Part shown: one piece after another, positions 23,365 through 36,739 of the stretch | Numbering within the stretch: the first letter of the stretch is position 1 | How the letters are laid out: each line of letters starts with the position of its first letter | Assembly (NCBI GenBank): GCA_000310025.1 | Contig: FN649742.1 | Location: forward strand, 156,241-220,240 | Reading direction: 5' to 3' | Length of the DNA stretch: 64,000 bases | Source of the DNA: Ectocarpus siliculosus | Taxonomy: Eukaryota; Sar; Phaeophyceae; Ectocarpales; Ectocarpaceae | The notes under the pieces: generated by a model | What the model was told of the DNA's origin: nothing | What the model saw: the letters and a program-made list of their open reading frames with translations, nothing else | Databases searched by the model: none | Translations under genes and position numbers: made by a program

Positions 23365-26300
23365 ATGTCCCTCGACGGGGACGGGGGTCGCGATGCTACC
23401 TTTCCGTCGTACGGCGAGAATTATTTTTTTCAGACTCGGGCGGGTACTACTGCAGCAAGAAGAACTACAAGAAGGGGGGTGCTGGCGGCAACGGGGGGGC
23501 TGGGGCTTGGACTGGGACGGGAGGGGTGTCGGCCTGGCGGGGTGTCCTTGGTCATGTCTGCTGGGGGGGTAGAGACAAGAGGTTTCAATGGAGAGGGTAG
23601 TGCAAGCGGTGGCGGCTGCCTTGGTGGTCTGGGTGAGGGGTGTGGTGGGTTGACAGTAGGCGCCGAAGGGGTGTTTCCAGTAGAGATTGGGTTTATCACC
23701 GGTGAGCTTGATGATGACGGTGTCGGGGCGGCGGACAAAGGGATGGTGGCCGGCAGGGAGATGGGAAAGAGGGTCCGGGAAGCCGCCCAAGACAAATCTC
23801 CCCGTGACGCGGCCGGAACGACGATGAGACCGGAAGGGCAATCTGACGAGGAAGCTAGCGTGCTCTCCTTTCTGAAGGTGCTGCGAGGCCGGAGGGGGGT
23901 AGGCGAAGGAGCAGACGATGCTTCGGGGCTGGGATCTTGGGCGGCAGACTTTGGACTTTTCGTGGGAGAAGATGGCACGGCGCTCGACGGGACCAGTAGC
24001 GGCGAGGTTGAGAGCGATTTTGTGGGGTGGGGCGCATCATTTGAGGATTACGCGTGGATGGGCTTAGGAGTGGAGGAGGAAGGGGAAGCGGGTCGTGATG
24101 GGGAGGCGGCGGCGGCGGACTTTGGGTCGGCCGCTCCGGAACCGACGACAAGCGCACATGCAATGAAAGCTCCTACTGTTGAGGACGAGGAGGACTACCT
24201 GAAAACGTGGAAGGGAGAGGGAGTGGTCACAGAGGACAAAGACGAACGGGAAACAGGGATCGTCGCAGAAGATACCAAGGTCGCCGGGGCGCGATCGACG
24301 GTTAGACTATTTGCTGGAAGAATGAATGCAACTCTCAATGGACAAGCAGACCTGGACGCTGCTGGCCTGCCGAGGGCCGGAGGAAACGGCAAGCGCGATT
24401 CCTCCTCGGGATTTTTGGCGGCGCTGGCAAGCCTCAGCAGCAACCGGGAGCCCGCAAAGCTCAAGGCGGCGGTACGAGCTGCGGGAGGAGAGCTGTACAG
24501 TCTCACCGACCGGCTGTCGATTCTTTCGTCTGCGCTTGGGAAACATCCCCTCGCTGCGCCTGGGAAGGGGGCGGCTAGCGTTGCCGCAGCGCTAGAAGAG
24601 GTTGCGTCATTGCGCAGGGCGCTCAAGGCGGGGGAATACAGCAGGTTTTCGGGACGACCCGAGGAGGTTCGGCGAGCGGTAAAGGCTGCAGAGCGGCTCG
24701 TGCGGGATGCGGAACGAGCAGTTGGGAAGGACATCGCTGTGCTGGACAATGCAGGTGAGTTATTGGTTGGGTTGCGGTTTGCTGTGTTGTGGGGCATGGC
24801 ATCGTAGGAAATACTCACTTCAGCGAAACCCTTTGGTACTTCACACGGCTTTTCCCTGTCGAAGCCAAGTGCAGCGTGTATTTGATCATAAAATACCTGA
24901 GGTTTGCGTCTGCGCGCCCCCTCTTTGATATGTCTGCAATTTTTTCTCTTCACCCCGCTGCTCCGCCGTATGACCTGACTTGAAACGTGTCCGACAGCAT
25001 CTCGTGAAGCGACGGCGCTCGCAGAAATTTCTGCTTGTCGTGAGAAACTTGAGGCTGCAAGGGCACGCCTACGTAGCGCCGATACGCTGAACATCAAGGC
25101 GCTACCGGTGCTTTGGGGGGCGCTAGGCAAGGTGCAGGCATCTGTCGACGTTTGTGCCGAACGCTTGAGGCAGTCGAGCTCGACACCCTTGCAGGGAGGC
25201 CGCGCAGCATCGGGTGCGAAGGCGGGTGAGCCCTCTCTCGCCACGTGCAAGGCTAAGGTAAGGGCTGTGGTGGCCAAGGTGGACGCCGCGTGTGCAAAGC
25301 GACGGCAGCACGAACAGCCACACCGGCCAAAAGGCGGCACGCAAGACGAAACCTCTAGGAGGGCGGGAGACCGGTGGCTGATGCAAGCGAGGGCGCTGCG
25401 GCGAGCGATGCTCGGACCGGAAGGCATAGGGAGGCGAAGAGGCACCACCGGTGGGAACCAGCTCCAGGAAGCGCTGGACAAGCTTGACGCTGCTCTCGCC
25501 GAGGCTGACCGTCTGAGGGCCGACACCGGTATCCTGGGGTCACCACAAGGCGGTGCCGCCTACGAGAAGGCCGCGCGAGGAGCCTCGCACGCCGCCGAGG
25601 AGCTGCAGCGGGCGGCGGAGACGGTCGCCAGCGAGCACGGCACCCGCCTTGATCGCGCGAGAGCACTGGTGAGCATGGCTCTCGGCGAGGTGACAGAGAT
25701 GGAGGCGGACGCGACGGATTGCGGGCTTGTCGGCAGCCCCGGCGTACCGGAGGCCTTGGGGAACGCTCGCAGGGGGCTGGAGAGAATGTACGGGACCCTG
25801 CAGAAAGAGGAAAGGGCGGGCGTTTCTGATCAAAGCCGAGTCGAAACGTTGGTGGCAAGCGGGAGCCTCGAGTCCGCCCTACGAGGTGTTGATACAGCTC
25901 GAGCTGCTGTTACGCTTGCTCGCCGGATAGAGGGTGCGGAGGCAGAGGCTCGGGCCATTATCGACAAGGAGCGCGCCCGCGTGGACGACCTGTCGCTCCA
26001 AGCCCAAGCCCTTGGACTCCTGGGGCGTCCCGCGGTGGCGCGCGCGGTGAATGCTTGTCGAGAGGCGGGGACGGCTGCGGGGAGGCGAGACAGTCGGGGC
26101 CGGCAGGTCTCGCCCGAGGAGTGCGAAGCGCTCGCCCAGGACTTCCTGTCCGCTGCTCGTCTCGCCCGCGGCGCCACAGAGCGAGCCCAGGAGACCATCA
26201 AGCACGAGAGGGAGGCCGCGGCAGTCAACGACGGTTCGAGGTGCCGGGCCAAGGAGCGTCTGGAGTCATCAAAGGCCGCGCTAGCGGTGCTCCACGGTCG

Positions 26301-29300
26301 TGTGGATCGGCTTGCCACCTCCGCGGAGCAGCGTCGCGCGTCCCTGGAGCGCATGCGCGTTCTCACGGCATCGTGGAAGTTCGGCGGTGCCGATGGCAAG
26401 GAGCTCCGGCGCCCGATTCCGCCTGAATCCTTGGAGAGGTCAGCGTCACGGGCGACGGCGGAAGCGAAGAAGGGCCTTGATGCCGTCGAGAAGGAAGCAG
26501 AGGCGTCTGGGGATGCGACGGGTCTTGACAAGCGCGTGGAATCCAGTCTACAGCGGCTAACGGTCGCAGAGGCGGCGGTGGCTGCAGCCGAGGTTCGTGG
26601 CCGGAGAAGGGGTAACGCGGTCTTAGCGCTGGAGCGCGCTGCGGCCAGGACGGAGGCGGTCATAGCCGACGCAGAGGCGGCGAAGGTAGCCCGCCGGTCT
26701 GCTGTGGTGGGCTCCCTTACCGCCGCCGTTCGTGAAGTACGAGTCGCCTTGTGCGTGGCGGTGGGCAGCGCTGCCGATGATGAACTGGGACCGAGAGACA
26801 TTGAGCATGACGACGCCGTCTTGGCAGCCGCTGGGCTGGCCGAACAAGCAGCCGAAGCAGCGGGGAACCGTGTTGCGCGCGAGAGAGCAGCGGCGGAGCG
26901 AGAGGAGGAAGAGAGGCAGGAGAGGTGTGCCGAGCTGTGGTCGGCCGCGAGACGACTCGAGGGTCTGGACACCGATAGCGTCGTCGCCGACGATCCGGAG
27001 GCGGCGGCGATGGTTCTGGAAGCGAGATCAGAGGCGGTGAATGTGAGGACCAGGCCGAAGTGGCAGTTGTGCCCCGTCCTTAACGTGGTGTCGTGAAGAG
27101 GGCGTGCCGATCGCTTGGGTCCATTTGGAGGGGGGGAGGGGGGGGGGGGGGGTCTTCAAAGTGAATGTCAGCAACCTTTTTCGTGATTTTTGCTGCCGCT
27201 GTCGTCGTCACTGCTAGGTGGCCTGGCACCAGGTCTGCGGTGCTCTTGATCCCGAGTCCTTGGCTTGTTTTCTCGTGTTAATAATCCACCCCCGGCGAAG
27301 GTGATTACTGTGGTTTTGTTTTTGTTTTGCAGAAGAGTCGTATTGTTTTGAGTTGGCGACGAAAGCTAGGAAATAACACCTCTCCAACGCTTTGATGGCA
27401 GATGGTCATAAGGTGACGCTGTGCTCGCTGTCGAGAGTGCTCCTCTTTCTCAACCCCCGGGTAAATGCTCGCCTGCTACACACCACGCCCCTCAGGTGCT
27501 AATGGCGTTGGAAGCGGCCGAAGACCCTTCGGACTTGCTGGACTCCGCTCAGGCAGCCCTGGAAAAGGCCTCTCTCGTAGAGGAAAACCTTGTCGAGACT
27601 CAGCGCACGGTTTGTTGTTTCGACGACGCGGCTTCCTTCCTCGAGCAAGCCGAGGGCCTTGTGGAGGAGGCTCAGGCGACCATCAAGGCCCGGGACGTGC
27701 CGGCCGCCAGTCGCGCGGCGTTCCAGGAAGCCCTCGAGCGCTACGAGAGTGTGCTGAGCGTTGCGGCGGGGTCAAGCGACGGCGCCGACGCGTTCCTCGA
27801 GCGTTGCACCGCCGCTTTCGCCGCCGCCAGGGGCGTGGACAGGGCCGCGGTGCGGGCAAACCGGCGGGTGCGAGCCCACAAGGAGCGGCTTCGGCGGGAG
27901 CTTAACCGCTTGGACAGACCGGCGGCGGCCCTCCTAGCTCTCGACCTCTCCGAGCTAACAGAAACGAGCGGAACCGTGTCATTTCGCGAGGTGGCTCAGG
28001 GCGTCCGCGATGCTCTATCAGCGGTGAACTCGGCCCGCACGGAAGTCGAAGAGAGCTCCAAAGAACGGAGCGAGGCGCAAGAAGCGGTCCTGGCAGACCG
28101 CGTGGACAGCGCCGTCCAGGCCGCCGCTACCGCGGAACGCGAGTTCCGAGAGGCACGGGAGGTGGTGCGGCGAATGAACCGGGGGTGGCAGCAGCTGGCT
28201 GGCCCAGAGGCTGCGCTAGCGAGGACCCGGGAGGACATCGCGGTGCTCCCGCACGCCGGCGTGGTGTCGGAGCTCTGCGAGGGTGCCCTGCAAGGCGCCG
28301 AAGATTCCCTGGCGGCTGCGCGAGCGGGCGTGGCGGCGATCGGCAGGGGCGGGAGAGCGGTTGTTGGCGACGTGGAGGCGAAGGTGGAGGAGGCCAAGCT
28401 GAAAGTAAGAACGGCGCAGCGAACCGCCGAAGAACAGGCAAGTTAGCAGAGCAGCCAACGCGGGATTCCAGGGAGTTGGGGGCTGGTGGTAGGAGAGGTC
28501 CCGCTGAATCGAGATTATTCAGAAGTCGAGGTATTGATATGCCCGGCGGATCTCGTTGAACCACCGCTGTGGAACCTAAATTGGTTCACGGCAGAACATA
28601 AAAAACGTCTCATCCGGTGCTGTCCGCGTAGCAGTCAATCTAACTCTAGACATGTGTTTTTTTTATCCTCGAAGGGAAGGATCCTGCCATGGTACCATGT
28701 ACAACAGATACAGCAGTGCGGACAAGCCGGGAAACGAAGCCTTTATCTACCCGTTGGATTCGCGCCTGGGAGGCCAGCTTGCTCTGTGTTGTCTTCCTTC
28801 GTCGTTCGGGCCTTGACGCTAGCGTCTTGCACCTACCCCGTATTGCTTTTTGACACGATCAACCGTGCTCCTTGTTGTCCTTGGCGCTACCATAATACCC
28901 ATCAGACCACCCGCGTACAGTCGGCTGCATCGCAGCGCCAGATGCTCCGCTCTGCTCTGGAAACAAGCGGCGATTCCATCGCCGAGGCCCAGGCCGGTCT
29001 CGAGGCAGAACTGAAAGGGCGATCCCCGCAAGATTCGATATCGACCGCTCAGGCCGGCCTTATGGGCAGGAAAGGAGACCCCATGTCCGAGGCTCTTCGA
29101 GCATGTGCCGCGGCGGAAGAAGCGGCTTCGGTAGCTCGAGAATGCCTTGAACGGCCTCTTTCCGCTGAATCGTTCAGGGCCGGGACCGGCGATGCCGCGA
29201 AGGAGGCGGAACGGGCTGTGGATGCAGCGCAGACGGCCGCGGCAGAGGCCGAACAGGCCGCCGCGCGCCTCGTCGAGAGACTTGGGCAGATACGCGGCAT

Positions 29301-31938
29301 CCGTGCCAAGCTCAGGTCTCTCTTGGCTCAATCAGAGGCTCGATTTCGCCGGGCAAGTGCGGCCCTTGCCGATGCCGGGGTCGTCGACAGCAAGCGCGAG
29401 GCAGTGCGCGTGGCCAGCGCAGCTCTAGCCCGCGCGCGCGACCGACTGCGGAGCTCCTTGGGCAGCGGCTACCTTGCCGCCGACGGCGGCCGCAGCGGCG
29501 GCGGCCGTGATGACGGTGGTCGCGGCACCGGGAGCCTCGCGCGCGACGAAGAGGCCGTATCGGAGGCTACCGGTTTCGTCGAGGCCCTCGAGCTAATCGC
29601 GTCTCGGGGGGCGAAGACCTCTCCTTCCCCGGCGGAGCGAGCCAAATCAGGCTCCTCGGGCGAGACGGGGCACGAATCCATGGACGCGTTGGCTTTAGCC
29701 TTGCAGTGGGGCGATGCGCTGCGCGCACAGGTGGCTGAGCTCCAGCTCGGCGGCGACCCTGCCGTAGCGCAGGCGCTCGAGGAGACTGGGAAGGCTGCGG
29801 TCGCCGCCGAAAGGCTGTGGTCCCCCGGCGAACGGCGAGAAGGGTCGGGCGCGGAAGGACGGGCTGCCGTTGAGGGTCTGGCCGCACAGCTGGGTGAGCT
29901 CGAAAGGTTTGCCGAGGAGGCCGCTGAGAAGCGACGTACGCGCGAGGCCGAGCGCGGGGCGGCGGCCAGACGGTTGGATCGCCTTACGGCCACCTTCAAC
30001 TCTCTACAGGAGACGGTGAATTCGGCCGGCGAGCCCCTCCTTGCCTCCCTCACCGATGCTGCGCTGAGCGCTGCGCACGACGCCATCACCGCTGCATCAG
30101 CAACTGCCAACGCCGGAGTAGGGTTGGGCGATGGCAAGGCTGTGAGTAGCGCCCGGGAATCGACGCTGGCCGACGCTGTTCAGGCCGCGGCGGTCGCGGT
30201 CGCTCAGGCGGAGGCGACGGTGACGCGCGCGCGGGAGCGGGCGCCCCAGGTGTCCGCGGAGAGGGTCCGTGCTCTGCAGACCCTGGTGGGCCTGGCCGAG
30301 ACCCTGAGCGAGGCCGGGGAGCAGCTCGCCTCCTCCTCGGCGGAACGCGGCCTGCCCTCGTCTCGAGAGGCGGCGGCCGCCATCTCGCAGGCGCAGGCGG
30401 GGTTGAGCAGGGCTCGCGCCGCGGCACAGGCCGACGGGGGGGCTTGGATGTCGGGAGCGGCGGCGATCACGGACGTTGTCGCGGAAGCGGGGGAGCTCGT
30501 GAGGCGGGCAAAGCGCGCCGCCGATGGCCCCGCCGCCGCCGCCGCCGCTGTGCCCCGCGCCGGGCGGCCGGCGTCAAGGGGCGAGGACACCGTGGCGGCA
30601 GAAGCCGAAGCCAGGGCGTGGTACGAGGAAGAGGTGAAGGGTGGGGCGAAGACCACCGATAGGCCTAACAGGTCGGATGTCGGGGGCGTGGAGGACCAAT
30701 CGTCGTCCCCGGGGACGACTGACGCGCGCAAGGCGAGAATCGGATTCAGCAAAAAGGGGGAGGGTGCTCAGACGTACCTGCCTCTGTGGATGCGCTTGCA
30801 GAAGAAGCTGTGGGACACGGGGGCGGCGGAAAGAGATGGGGTGGGTGGCAGCGACGATCTAGGGCGGCGAGAGGCGGCGTCTAGGGATGATACTTCTCCG
30901 AGGTCAGGAGGACTTCGCGCTTGTTCTCGCACCACTGCTGTGTGAAAAGTCGTAGACTGCTTTTCTATGGGACGGATTGCTTCCTGCGGCAAGTGGAAGT
31001 TCTTGACACTGCAAGCTTAACCCGACTGCTATAATACAACAGACGTGCGTTTGAAGGTTGTAAGAGGATTCGCCTTAGAGGATATACATGATAGTAGTAG
31101 TGTGCCGTCCCGTCTATTTACCTGTATCACCTCTCAACTTTGACTGCCTGCAAACGCATGTCATCACACACTAATATCGAACATCCTACAACGCAGGCCA
31201 CGAGATAACCCCGCCTCGCCACCGCCGGCCACGGCGACAAACGTGCAGCGGGACACCCCACCGAGCGGAAGCAAAGAATCGAGGCTTGAGGCTGGGAGCG
31301 ACAAGTGGCGACGGAAAGAGGAAGAACGCTTGGGCGCCGAAGTGAAAAGATTGCGGGCAGAAGCCGCTCGATTGCGAGCCCGTCGTGACCGTAGCGATGC
31401 CAACGGAGCACAGGGCAGCCAAATTTCCGGGGCGGGGGGCGCGGGAGAGAGACGAGGCTTCAAGCAGGTGACGACAACTTTATATGGACGGGTAGATTGG
31501 ATTGTTTGGAGCATTGGTGCCAGCGAACCTATTTAGTTTGGGGCTAGCTGGTGCTAACCCGCTCGTCTCGAGTGCTCCCACACGCTACACGTCGGTCTTG
31601 GGAGGACGTGCCGCAAGACCAGCGTTTTCAGTGCTCCCACGCTCCACCCTCTTAAATCTGGAGCCTTCGCCGGGCAACGTCATGCGGCACAATTAACAAC
31701 GGAGAAAGAGACGACGCCACAGGTGCTTGTTTTCAGTTGTCTCAAGGCCAGTCTGACCTACCCTCGCTACTTATACGCAACCCTTGAACACTTGTGCCCT
31801 GAAACCGCCATGCGTTTCTTGTCCTCCAAGGCTGCCGAAGCGCTGGCGGAGGACATGGTGAAGGATTTTGCAACACGGGCCAAGAAGGTCGCCCAGCAGC
31901 GAGATAGCAATAGGGCAAGCGACAGCGGGAAGGAGTGA
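23365..31938 (+). CDS. Giant Ala/Glu/Arg-rich helical repeat protein, unrecognised
   Basis: I do not recognise this protein. Six exons join in phase: ~23365-24754, 24998-27042, 27496-28404 (or 28437), 28921-30902, 31197-31467 and 31723-31938 (stop), giving about 2,280 residues. The first ~300 residues are Gly/Glu/Asp-rich and low complexity. From about 24400 onward the protein is almost entirely amphipathic helix rich in Ala, Glu, Arg and Leu, with few aromatics. A loose unit of about 90-110 residues recurs: a long helix, a short turn like DTGILGSPQG, DCGLVGSPGV, ALGLLGRPAV or DAGVVDS, then AL..A...A. This suggests tandem antiparallel helical hairpins or coiled coil. The last two exons add a charged coil (KWRRKEEERLGAEVKRLRAE) and an Ala/Lys helix. 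There is no membrane span, catalytic motif or known domain. A strong acceptor (ttatttttttcag) ends at 23432, so the true 5' end may be a spliced upstream exon, and fusion to the TIC110-like gene ending at 23175 is possible. Confidence 0.7.
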
Positions 31939-33367
31939 CGGGAACGTTGAAAGCCACACGAGATTTACGGCGTTGTGGACTCTGGTTGGTGTGTTTCGCT
32001 AGACAACAGCCGTAAACGCCGCGTGTCGGTGGAATTTTGTGTGCATTTGTTCCGTCTTCGTGCGAAATTCTGTACTTGCATTTTTGAGATGAAGGTTAGC
32101 TAGGGTGTCATTTCTTGTTGCACTTGCGGAGAGTTTTGGGTTGTGCCGTGACAGAGGGAACGAAAAGGTGGAAACGCGGCGCATGCCAGGAATGTTGCGA
32201 ACACGCGGGTGTCTCCTCCGAACACGATTACTATCGTGCGTGTTGTGCGCGTTTTTTTTTACGAAGGTCTTTAATTGTTGCGTTTTCTTGTGGATGTTTT
32301 TTACCGATGGCCGCTTATAAAGCGAAATTTGACGTTGAAGCACGTTCGAGGAAAAAATGATGTTAACTGTCAAGTGTGAGCTGTGATACGGTTGTCCTTC
32401 CAGAGATTTCCGGCTTCATTCAGAAAAGACAACTTCTTTCGATGGAGGCCACACGCCATACCGTGGGTACCGCCATAAAAACGTTTAAGGTGTGAATGTG
32501 CACTCAAATGCACCGCTTGTGTAACAAAGCGCTGCAGACGGACACGATATGTGTGCCTGGCCAGCGCGCCCATGATGTCGCATGGAATATTTCCGGTAGC
32601 GGAGCTTGCACTTAAATAATTAAGCGCCGCGTGGAGATCCCCAAAGCATACAGTAGTACTGCCGTAGAATCTCCCCAAAAATTGTCGAGGACAATTCCCT
32701 CTTTTCAAATCCGAACAAATCAATTGGTGTCGTAGACACCCATACCTCAGGCTAATCACCCTACCGGGGGACCGAAACATTCCGCCCTAAATCAAGGAAC
32801 TTGAACATACAAGGCTACAATGCTGAAAAATTCCGATACGACGGCCATCCCATCCCTGCTAGTGCTGGGGAGTGGCACGGGACACCAAGCAAACAACCCC
32901 CCACCGACATCGACTAACTCTGTTTGTGGCACTTTCAAAAACAGGCACGCTGGGGGAACAAGACCCTTCGTAATTACCCCCCCCGCCCTGACGATTGACA
33001 CGTTTCAAGATCAGACACTACACGATGACTGCGTGTCTGTCTCGAAACAACGATGACTTGAACTGAGTTCACTACTGTGTCTTTTCGCTACGGTCGACGT
33101 TCTTGAAACACCAGATTGGTTGGTTGCCCGCAAAAGCCCAATCGTGCCGTGTCGAGTTGCTGCCAAACATCAACCCTTTCTTCTCGACTCAAACAACCCT
33201 TGCGGGAAAACTTTGGGCTGATCCCACGAGAGGCACCGCCGGCAGAGCTGTAGCTCAACCAACGACAAACCGTTCAGGAGAGGTAGCGGGCTTGCTGCTA
33301 AACACCCGCCACAAAAAAAGGAAGAAATTGTACCTCCCCCTCCCCCCGACCCTTCCAAAAGCTCCGG
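31939..33367. other. Convergent intergenic region
   Basis: This 1.4-kb interval separates the 3' ends of the helical-repeat gene (plus) and ATG18 (minus). I see no conserved coding segment, RNA gene or recognisable repeat. It must contain both 3' untranslated regions. Short open frames here have no family resemblance. Confidence 0.6.
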
Positions 33368-36300
33368 CTAACTTTGTCCGGCGAGCACGGGCGGGGCGTG
33401 TCGCTCCGGCACGAACAACTCGGACCCGATCTCCTGGCTTGCGCTGGGGTCCATCAGCAGCGAAGAGGCCTCGTCCAAGCGGCACTCGCCCCCGTTGACC
33501 GTGTCCACAACGTACGAGTACAGAATGCCCTCGTTCGTTACGACTAGCAACACTTCACGGGCCACCTCTTCGTCCTCGCCTTGCCCGCCGCTCTCGTCCC
33601 CCCCCCGCCCGCCCGGGCCCTTCCCTGCGCCCCCCCCGCCCTTGCCGGTCCATACCCCGCTGTCGCCGGCGGGGATGAGCGCGCAGATGCTGCGGCCGGC
33701 GCTCCCTCTGAGGCGGACGCTCGCGAACGACCGCTCGCAATCTACGTAGTCCTGCATTCTCTTCGTCACCCTGTTGGGGAGCATCCCGACCATGGACCGA
33801 AACCCGCTTGCGAGCCCGCTGCTGCTGTTGCTGTTGCTGCTGGCATTGTTGCCGTCTGATGCCCCCCCGGGGCGTGAACCGTTCTTATTTGCGCCGCCGC
33901 CGTTCTCTACGTCCCCTTCTTGCTCCCCGCCGCCGCTGTTGCCCCCTTGTCGCGGGCTGCTGTTAGATCGACGGCCCGCTGCGCCCCCCGCTGCGCCCCC
34001 GGCGGACACGTCGAAGATGTGGATGGTTCGGGTGGAGCTGGACACGGCGAGGCGCGTGGCGGCTGCGTTGAAGGACATGGAGTAGATGTCGCAGCTCGTG
34101 CTGCCCCTTCGCAGGGTGTACAACTTTGGTTGGTGGTTGGTTGTGTACAGCAGAGGCACGGAAGACCCGGAACGGTGTTGACAGACAGAGGGGGAGAGGG
34201 GTTCAGTGGGGGCAAAGGTACTTCGAACGGTGGGTACCCATGCGAAAGTGGCGGCAGGTCTTATTTCTCGACAAAGGAGAGTGACGGTTTCAGACGGTTT
34301 CAACGCGACAGGCAGAGCACAGAGCACCAACGGCGCTGAACAGAAAAAGCGCGAGCGTTGTGTGTGTATCGCGAGACGGAACAAGGCAAGGGTGACACTC
34401 TTGAAAATAACGCAAAAATATCGAGTAAACACTGAAAACGACTTTTTGGTACTCTTTGCTGCGCGGGACGACGGTAGATTTACCTTCACTGCGGCGGGGA
34501 CCGTGAATATGCGGATCACCGTGCCTTGCTCAGACGCAGTGGCAAGCAGCTTTCCGTCTCTGCTGAAGCTGACCGCCACGACTCGACTCCGACAGGCCAC
34601 CACTTTGTTCAGGACCTTCAGGTCCAGAGCATTGTACAAGATAACCTGCTCGTAGGTGCACAAAGATCAAGTTAGGTTCGAGCAAATGAATCCCCGATAG
34701 TTTCCAACAGCAGTAAACGCGTCTCATTTCGGAAGCAAGCAGATTCACTGCTAGCGCCTAGCAAGCAGATCCACTGCTAGCGCATATACACCAGCGATAC
34801 ACCCTCTGCAACCCCCCCCCCACCAACTCGAACCCCCCATAAAACCCACCTCTCCCCCACCGCCGGAACTCCCGGCCTTAGCTCCATCAGGAAACGCGAG
34901 GTGACAGTTTTCCTCGTTAGGCGAGAGGGCCATGACTCCGTCCGGGTTGGGCGCCGTCTCGAGAGTCCTGAGGCACTTCATGTCCGAGATATCGAACACG
35001 TGCAGGGCTGTCTTGAGGCACACCGCGACGCGCTTGCGGTTGAGCTTGACAGCCAGCACGGCCGTGAGGAAGTTGACCTCGCAGATGGAGTGGTCCTTCT
35101 TCGTGTTCCAGAGGCAGAGCCGACGCGGGCTGTTTTTCGACGCACCCGCCCGGCCGACGTTCCGTACGCACAACCGTGTGGATTGAAGGGGGGGGGGGGG
35201 GGGGTCAAGGCGTCAAGTCGTCAAGGCTCTCCGTCTGAGGTGTTCACGTTACATGCGTTGCATCAAGACTAGAGGGGAAAAATGCATGAGAGTAAGAAAG
35301 CGTGCCCGCTCTTCCCCGCCACACCTCCCTACTGTAGCGGCTGGTCGCAACCTGAAAAATCACGTCTTGAGCTACACTGAACGTCTGCCGCCGCTGCTGC
35401 TGTGCTGAGTAACTCGAAATTCCTGCTCTGGAGAAGAGAGAAACCTCAACCACACAGCAGTATTATAGTACCCGTACAGTACCCGAGCACAACGAGAGGG
35501 TATGCACAACACAGGATGCAGAAAAAAACAAAAAAAGACACTACACAACAAGTTGAACCGACCTAAAAGCAGGCCTGTCCCCACTGCCGACAAGGGCAAC
35601 CAGGCTGGAGCTAAACAGCATCTCCGCTCGCCCAATACCCCCGTCGGTCATGGCGAAGCACTGCGCGAATGGTCGGCACGTGTAGATGCGGTAGCCTGTG
35701 CGCAACCCGACAGCCAAGCATGTGGCATCCTGCGGGGATGCGAGGTATCGGCGTGCGGGAGGGGGGCCTAGCTGTTACTTATGCGCGCCGGGTAAAAAGC
35801 TTCGTGTGCCTGGCCAATCCCACAGATTGCAACGCTGACAAATGGGTGCGCACATTCATGTGTACAGCATGCACGTGGAAACGCGTGTCTATTTGCTCCT
35901 GTTGTGCTATTAATAATACATAATAAGGTTTGAAAAACTGAAGATGCGGCTCTTCGTGATGTCACTGATGCGGCGGGTTGCAAGACCCAGGTGCTGGGGC
36001 CAAGGGCATTGTCTCTTGTGTTTTTCATGGAGAGAGATAAGAGAGCGAGTGGAATGACGGCAAGACTGAATTCTACAAGTGTGCGCGTTTGCAATAGTGG
36101 CCGCAGCCAGCATCCCCCGCAGCTCAACTTCAACTTTCAGTAACATTCGGCACCCGGACAAATTCAATTCAACATGTTCGAGGTTCGGGAACGGGAACTG
36201 CTCTACAAGTAAATACATTTTCATGGAGCGAGCGAGACACACAGAGAGAGCGAGATAAGGATGAAGCGGGAGTGGGCACTAAGCTCAAGGTTACGAACAG

Positions 36301-36739
36301 CTTTGAACGTCTCTCGTAAACGAAAACAATGAGCTCACGACCTGCGGCATCTTGGGTGACAATCATGTGACTGCTGGTGGGAAAGGTAAGAAAGGTGGCA
36401 AGTGGCTACGGAGGCAAAACGCGGGGGGAGAAAGTGAGCACGCTTATCATATGAATGTTTCATCCATTTGTTCACGTCTTTGCCCACAGCGACCATAAAC
36501 GCGGTATTTTCTTTGACGTGCATGCGATGACAAGGGACAAAGGGCAACAAACATGTTTGTTCATGAGCTACGATACAGCAGTACGCCCATCTCGCCCAGC
36601 CTTAAAACCTCGCCGCGCTGTAAGTTGATGTTGCCGCAAGAAACCAAGCACCGAAAACACAAAAATAATTCTGCGCCAACCGTACCTGGTTGAACCCGTA
36701 GCAAAGGATCTCCTTGGACGAGGCATCATCAGATGTCAT
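33368..36739 (-). CDS. ATG18: ATG18/WIPI-type PROPPIN, WD40-repeat autophagy protein
   Basis: PROPPINs are seven-bladed beta-propellers that bind PI3P and PI(3,5)P2 on phagophore and vacuolar membranes. Five exons in phase give a complete protein of about 472 residues: 36739-36686, 35729-35563, 35129-34850, 34645-34484 and 34123-33368. Family signatures appear in order: CYGFNQ/DATCLAVGLRTGYRIY across the first junction, EMLFSSSLVALVGSGD, LAVKLNRKRVAVCL, LRTLETAPNPDGVMALS, LATASEQGTVIRIF, and the phosphoinositide-binding motif as LRRG (KLYTLRRG) instead of FRRG. Closing-blade segments include SFASVRLRG and GECRLDE. The pattern is closest to the ATG18/WIPI1-WIPI2 group. Two Gly/Ser/Asn-rich insertions (about 33830-34010 and 33570-33650) enlarge loops in the C-terminal blades. 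The acceptor at 34124 is weak, but the joined reading frame matches the family. The gene is head to head with the kinesin. Confidence 0.93.

Noticed and set aside
28405-28445. Second possible GC-AG intron (CAG/gcaagt at 28438) in the helical-repeat gene
   Set aside because: A strong GT donor (gtaaga at 28405) in the same phase lies 33 bp upstream, so the GC site is not needed.
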